This document shows positions 62,001 through 64,000 of a stretch of DNA of 64,000 nucleotides, piece by piece; positions within the stretch are counted from its first letter, which is position 1, and every line of letters begins with the position of its first letter. Source of the DNA: Paraburkholderia sp. BL23I1N1. Its GTDB lineage: Bacteria > Pseudomonadota > Gammaproteobacteria > Burkholderiales > Burkholderiaceae. Location: positions 6,758,001-6,822,000 of the forward strand of contig NZ_RAPV01000001.1 in assembly GCF_003610295.1 (NCBI RefSeq), written 5' to 3'. A program made the translations under genes and the position numbers. The notes beneath the pieces are model-generated. The model saw nothing but the letters and a program-made list of their open reading frames with translations. It made no database searches and was not told the DNA's origin.

Positions 62001-63041
62001 ATGATCATCGATTGCCACGGTCACTACACCACTTCGCCGCCACAACACGAGGCTTGGCGTGCGCAGCAGATTGCCGCGCTGAAAAACGGCGGCTCGCCGC
62101 CACCGCGCCCCGTCATTACCGACGACGAAATCCGCGAGAGCATCGAGACCGGCCAGATTCGCATTCAACGCGAACGCGGCACCGACCTCACGATTCTTTC
62201 GCCGCGCGCCGCCGGCATGGGGCATCACCTCGCCACGGCCGAAGCCAACGCGGTCTGGTCGAGCGAATCCAACGACCTCGTCCATCGCGTGGTGTCGCTG
62301 TTTCCGCGCAACTTCGTCGGCGTGTGCCAGTTGCCCCAGGCGCCGGGTGTGGCGCCTGGCAATTGCATCGACGAATTGCGGCGTTGCGTGGAAGAACTCG
62401 GTTTCATCGGCTGCAATCTGAATCCGGATCCGTCCGGCGGCCACTGGTCGGGGCTGCCGCTCACGGACCGCTCGTGGTATCCGCTCTATGAGGCGATGGT
62501 GGAACTCGACGTGCCGGCGATGATTCACGTGTCGTCCTCGTGCAATCCGAATTTTCATGCGACTGGCGCGCACTATATCAACGGCGACACGTCCGCGTTC
62601 ATGCAGTTGCTGCAGGGCGATCTGTTCGCCGACTTCCCCACCCTGCGCTTCATCATTCCGCACGGCGGCGGCGCGGTGCCCTATCACTGGGGTCGCTATC
62701 GCGGACTTGCGCAGGACATGAAGCGGCCGCTGCTCAGCGAGTATCTGATGAAGAACGTGTTTTTCGATACCTGCGTGTACCACCAGCCCGGCGCCGAACT
62801 GCTCGCCAAGGTGATTCCGGTCGAGAACATCCTGTTCGCGTCGGAAACCATCGGCGCGGTTCAGGGTATCGATCCGGAAACCGGCCACTACTACGACGAC
62901 ACGCGGCGCTACATCGACGCGATCGAATGGCTCAGCGCCGCGGACCGTCAGCGTATCTACGAAGACAACGCCCGCGCGGTGTACCCGCGGCTGTCCCGTC
63001 AACTCGAACAGCAATTCGCCACACAGGGGGCAACGGTATGA
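62001..63041 (+). CDS. ligJ: 4-oxalomesaconate hydratase LigJ
   Basis: This 346-residue amidohydrolase-superfamily protein starts MIIDCHGHYTTSP, with the metal-binding His6 and His8. Further LigJ-type features are SIETGQIRIQRERGTDLTIL, LSPRAAGMGHH, a mid-protein HVSSSC and IPHGGGAVPYHWGRY. LigJ hydrates 4-oxalomesaconate to 4-carboxy-4-hydroxy-2-oxoadipate in the protocatechuate-4,5-cleavage and gallate pathways. The start has no strong ribosome site. The stop overlaps the aldolase start as ATGA, so the two consecutive enzymes are made together. Confidence 0.9.
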   Translation: MIIDCHGHYTTSPPQHEAWRAQQIAALKNGGSPPPRPVITDDEIRESIETGQIRIQRERGTDLTILSPRAAGMGHHLATAEANAVWSSESNDLVHRVVSLFPRNFVGVCQLPQAPGVAPGNCIDELRRCVEELGFIGCNLNPDPSGGHWSGLPLTDRSWYPLYEAMVELDVPAMIHVSSSCNPNFHATGAHYINGDTSAFMQLLQGDLFADFPTLRFIIPHGGGAVPYHWGRYRGLAQDMKRPLLSEYLMKNVFFDTCVYHQPGAELLAKVIPVENILFASETIGAVQGIDPETGHYYDDTRRYIDAIEWLSAADRQRIYEDNARAVYPRLSRQLEQQFATQGATV

Positions 63042-63718
63042 ATCTCACTATGAATCCCATCGGCTGGCGCGAACACGAATCCGCGCCACAGGCCAGCCCG
63101 GCAACGCTCGACGCATTGCGTGAACTGGCGGTTTCGCTGCTCAGCGACAACATGGCGCGCGCGAGCGGCATGGTCGGCCTGCGGCCGTATCACCAGCCCA
63201 AGCCGATGGCCGGCACCGCGGTCACGGTCCACACCCGCCCCGGCGACAACCTCGCGATTCATCGCGCGTTCGATTTTTGCCGGCCTGGCGATGTTCTCGT
63301 GATCGACGGCGTCGGCGACCTGACGCAAGCGCTAATGGGCGACATCATGGCCAGCTTCGCTGAGAGCCTGGGCGTGCAGGGCCTCGTGATCGATGGAGCG
63401 ATCCGCGATGTCGGCGCTTTGCGTCAGCGCGATTTCCCGGTGTACGCGCGTGGCGTGACGCATCGCGGCCCCTACAAGAACGGGCCGGGTGAGATCAATG
63501 TGCCGGTCACGGTAGGCGGGATGGTGGTTCATCCCGGGGACATCATTGTTGGCGATGAAGACGGTTTGCTCGCGATCTCGCCGGCCGACGTCGAAGCGGT
63601 GATCGAAGGCGCACGTCGGCAGCATGCGAAAGAAACGGCGGCGTTGAAGTCGATCGCCAATGGGTGTTTCGACCGTTCGTGGGTCGTGCCGCATCGCGAC
63701 CGGATGATGAACAACTGA
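63038..63718 (+). CDS. ligK: 4-carboxy-4-hydroxy-2-oxoadipate aldolase LigK (RraA-like class II)
   Basis: This 226-residue protein has the RraA/HMG aldolase fold. The substrate/metal motif G-x(20)-RD appears as the glycine-rich MGDIMASFAESLGVQG followed by VIDGAIRDVGALR. The end of the core is GDIIVGDEDGLLAISPADV. The enzyme cleaves 4-carboxy-4-hydroxy-2-oxoadipate to pyruvate and oxaloacetate and usually also decarboxylates oxaloacetate. It overlaps ligJ by four bases. Together they form the last two steps of gallate or protocatechuate-4,5 breakdown. Confidence 0.9.
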   Translation: MNLTMNPIGWREHESAPQASPATLDALRELAVSLLSDNMARASGMVGLRPYHQPKPMAGTAVTVHTRPGDNLAIHRAFDFCRPGDVLVIDGVGDLTQALMGDIMASFAESLGVQGLVIDGAIRDVGALRQRDFPVYARGVTHRGPYKNGPGEINVPVTVGGMVVHPGDIIVGDEDGLLAISPADVEAVIEGARRQHAKETAALKSIANGCFDRSWVVPHRDRMMNN

Positions 63719-63750
63719 AGGCACGCGCAGCGCTGCGTTGAAACGTGCCT
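63719..63750. terminator. Hairpin between convergent ligK and AraC genes
   Basis: AGGCACG (63719-63725) and CGTGCCT (63744-63750) are perfect complements; the loop contains the palindrome CGCAGCGCTGCG. The position between two converging genes suggests a bidirectional terminator, although no T run is present. Confidence 0.45.
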
Positions 63751-64000
63751 AATGTCCAGGCTTCAACGCCGCATACGTCCCTGGCGTGATCCCATAGGCG
63801 CGTTTGAAAAGCCGGTTGAGATGGCTTTGATCGTAAAAGCCCACGGCCGCGGCGGCGGCTGCCGCGCTCTTTCCCGCCGCGAGCATGCGTTTGGCCGCGA
63901 GTAGCCGCACCTGGGTCGCGTAGGCGTGTGGCGGCAGTCCGAACTCTTTACAGAAGGCCCGCGTGAGGTAATAGCGGCTCAGCCCCACCAGTTCCGCCAG
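63749..64000 (-). CDS. AraC-family regulator, C-terminal part (runs off the window)
   Basis: The last 83 codons of an AraC regulator are present: the first helix-turn-helix (LAELVGLSRYYLTRAFCKEF) and the second with its signature AAAAAAVGFYDQSHLNRLFK and YGITPGTYAAL. The frame is open to the right edge, so the start and any ligand-binding domain lie beyond it. It converges with ligK. Its target cannot be told from this window. Confidence 0.88.
   Translation of the reverse strand: MAELVGLSRYYLTRAFCKEFGLPPHAYATQVRLLAAKRMLAAGKSAAAAAAAVGFYDQSHLNRLFKRAYGITPGTYAALKPGH

Overview
The window is high-GC DNA, densely packed and rich in transport, catabolic and LysR/AraC-type regulatory genes. Gene content (AcnD/PrpF methylcitrate cluster, extracellular-type 3-hydroxybutyrate oligomer hydrolase, AAHS/MHS/ACS transporters, opine-oxidase-like trimer, LigJ/LigK pair) points to a Burkholderiales beta-proteobacterium, most likely Paraburkholderia. 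This is inference from gene families, not from a database search. No rRNA, tRNA, CRISPR array, prophage or intact insertion sequence was seen.

Layout. 1-4.3 kb: 3' part of a sensor kinase with a one-base frameshift, a 3-hydroxybutyrate oligomer hydrolase, and a 20-codon relic of a short-chain dehydrogenase. 4.3-11.9 kb: propionate (2-methylcitrate) module prpC, acnD, prpF with divergent sigma-54 activator prpR. A sigma-54 promoter, twin operators and an internal terminator are visible; prpB is absent. 11.8-24.4 kb: one long leftward series of genes. It holds an ABC importer translationally chained to a three-subunit flavin/iron-sulfur oxidase and a short AraC regulator, preceded by a PuuB-like amine oxidase, a haloacid dehalogenase-type protein and an aldehyde dehydrogenase. 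24.7-28.7 kb (rightward): double-GNAT protein, GhrA-type reductase, class III aminotransferase, Lrp/AsnC regulator. Together these suggest amine/opine/amino-acid catabolism.

28.7-39 kb is an envelope region. It holds LptD and BamA homologues away from their usual housekeeping neighbours, two overlapping small genes, a response regulator whose receiver has lost its phosphorylation residues, and an intact BaeSR-like two-component pair. 39-44.9 kb: a LysR-regulated tartrate/D-malate dehydrogenase with a deacylase and a cupin, then a relic porin 3' end and an AAHS transporter. 44.9-52.6 kb: a LacI-controlled beta-galactoside operon (ABC importer plus GH42 beta-galactosidase) with two identical 17-bp operators. 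52.8-54.3 kb: gabD. 54.5-63.7 kb: aromatic catabolism. This part has two MFS transporters, a two-component flavin monooxygenase with an EthD-like protein, two overlapping LysR genes, and 4-oxalomesaconate hydratase plus CHA aldolase (lower gallate/protocatechuate-4,5 pathway) without a ring-cleavage dioxygenase. An AraC-family gene runs off the right edge.

The least explained parts are the second-copy-like LptD/BamA island with its degenerate regulator, the transporter-oxidase chain of ATGA/TGATG overlaps, and the flavin monooxygenase/EthD unit.
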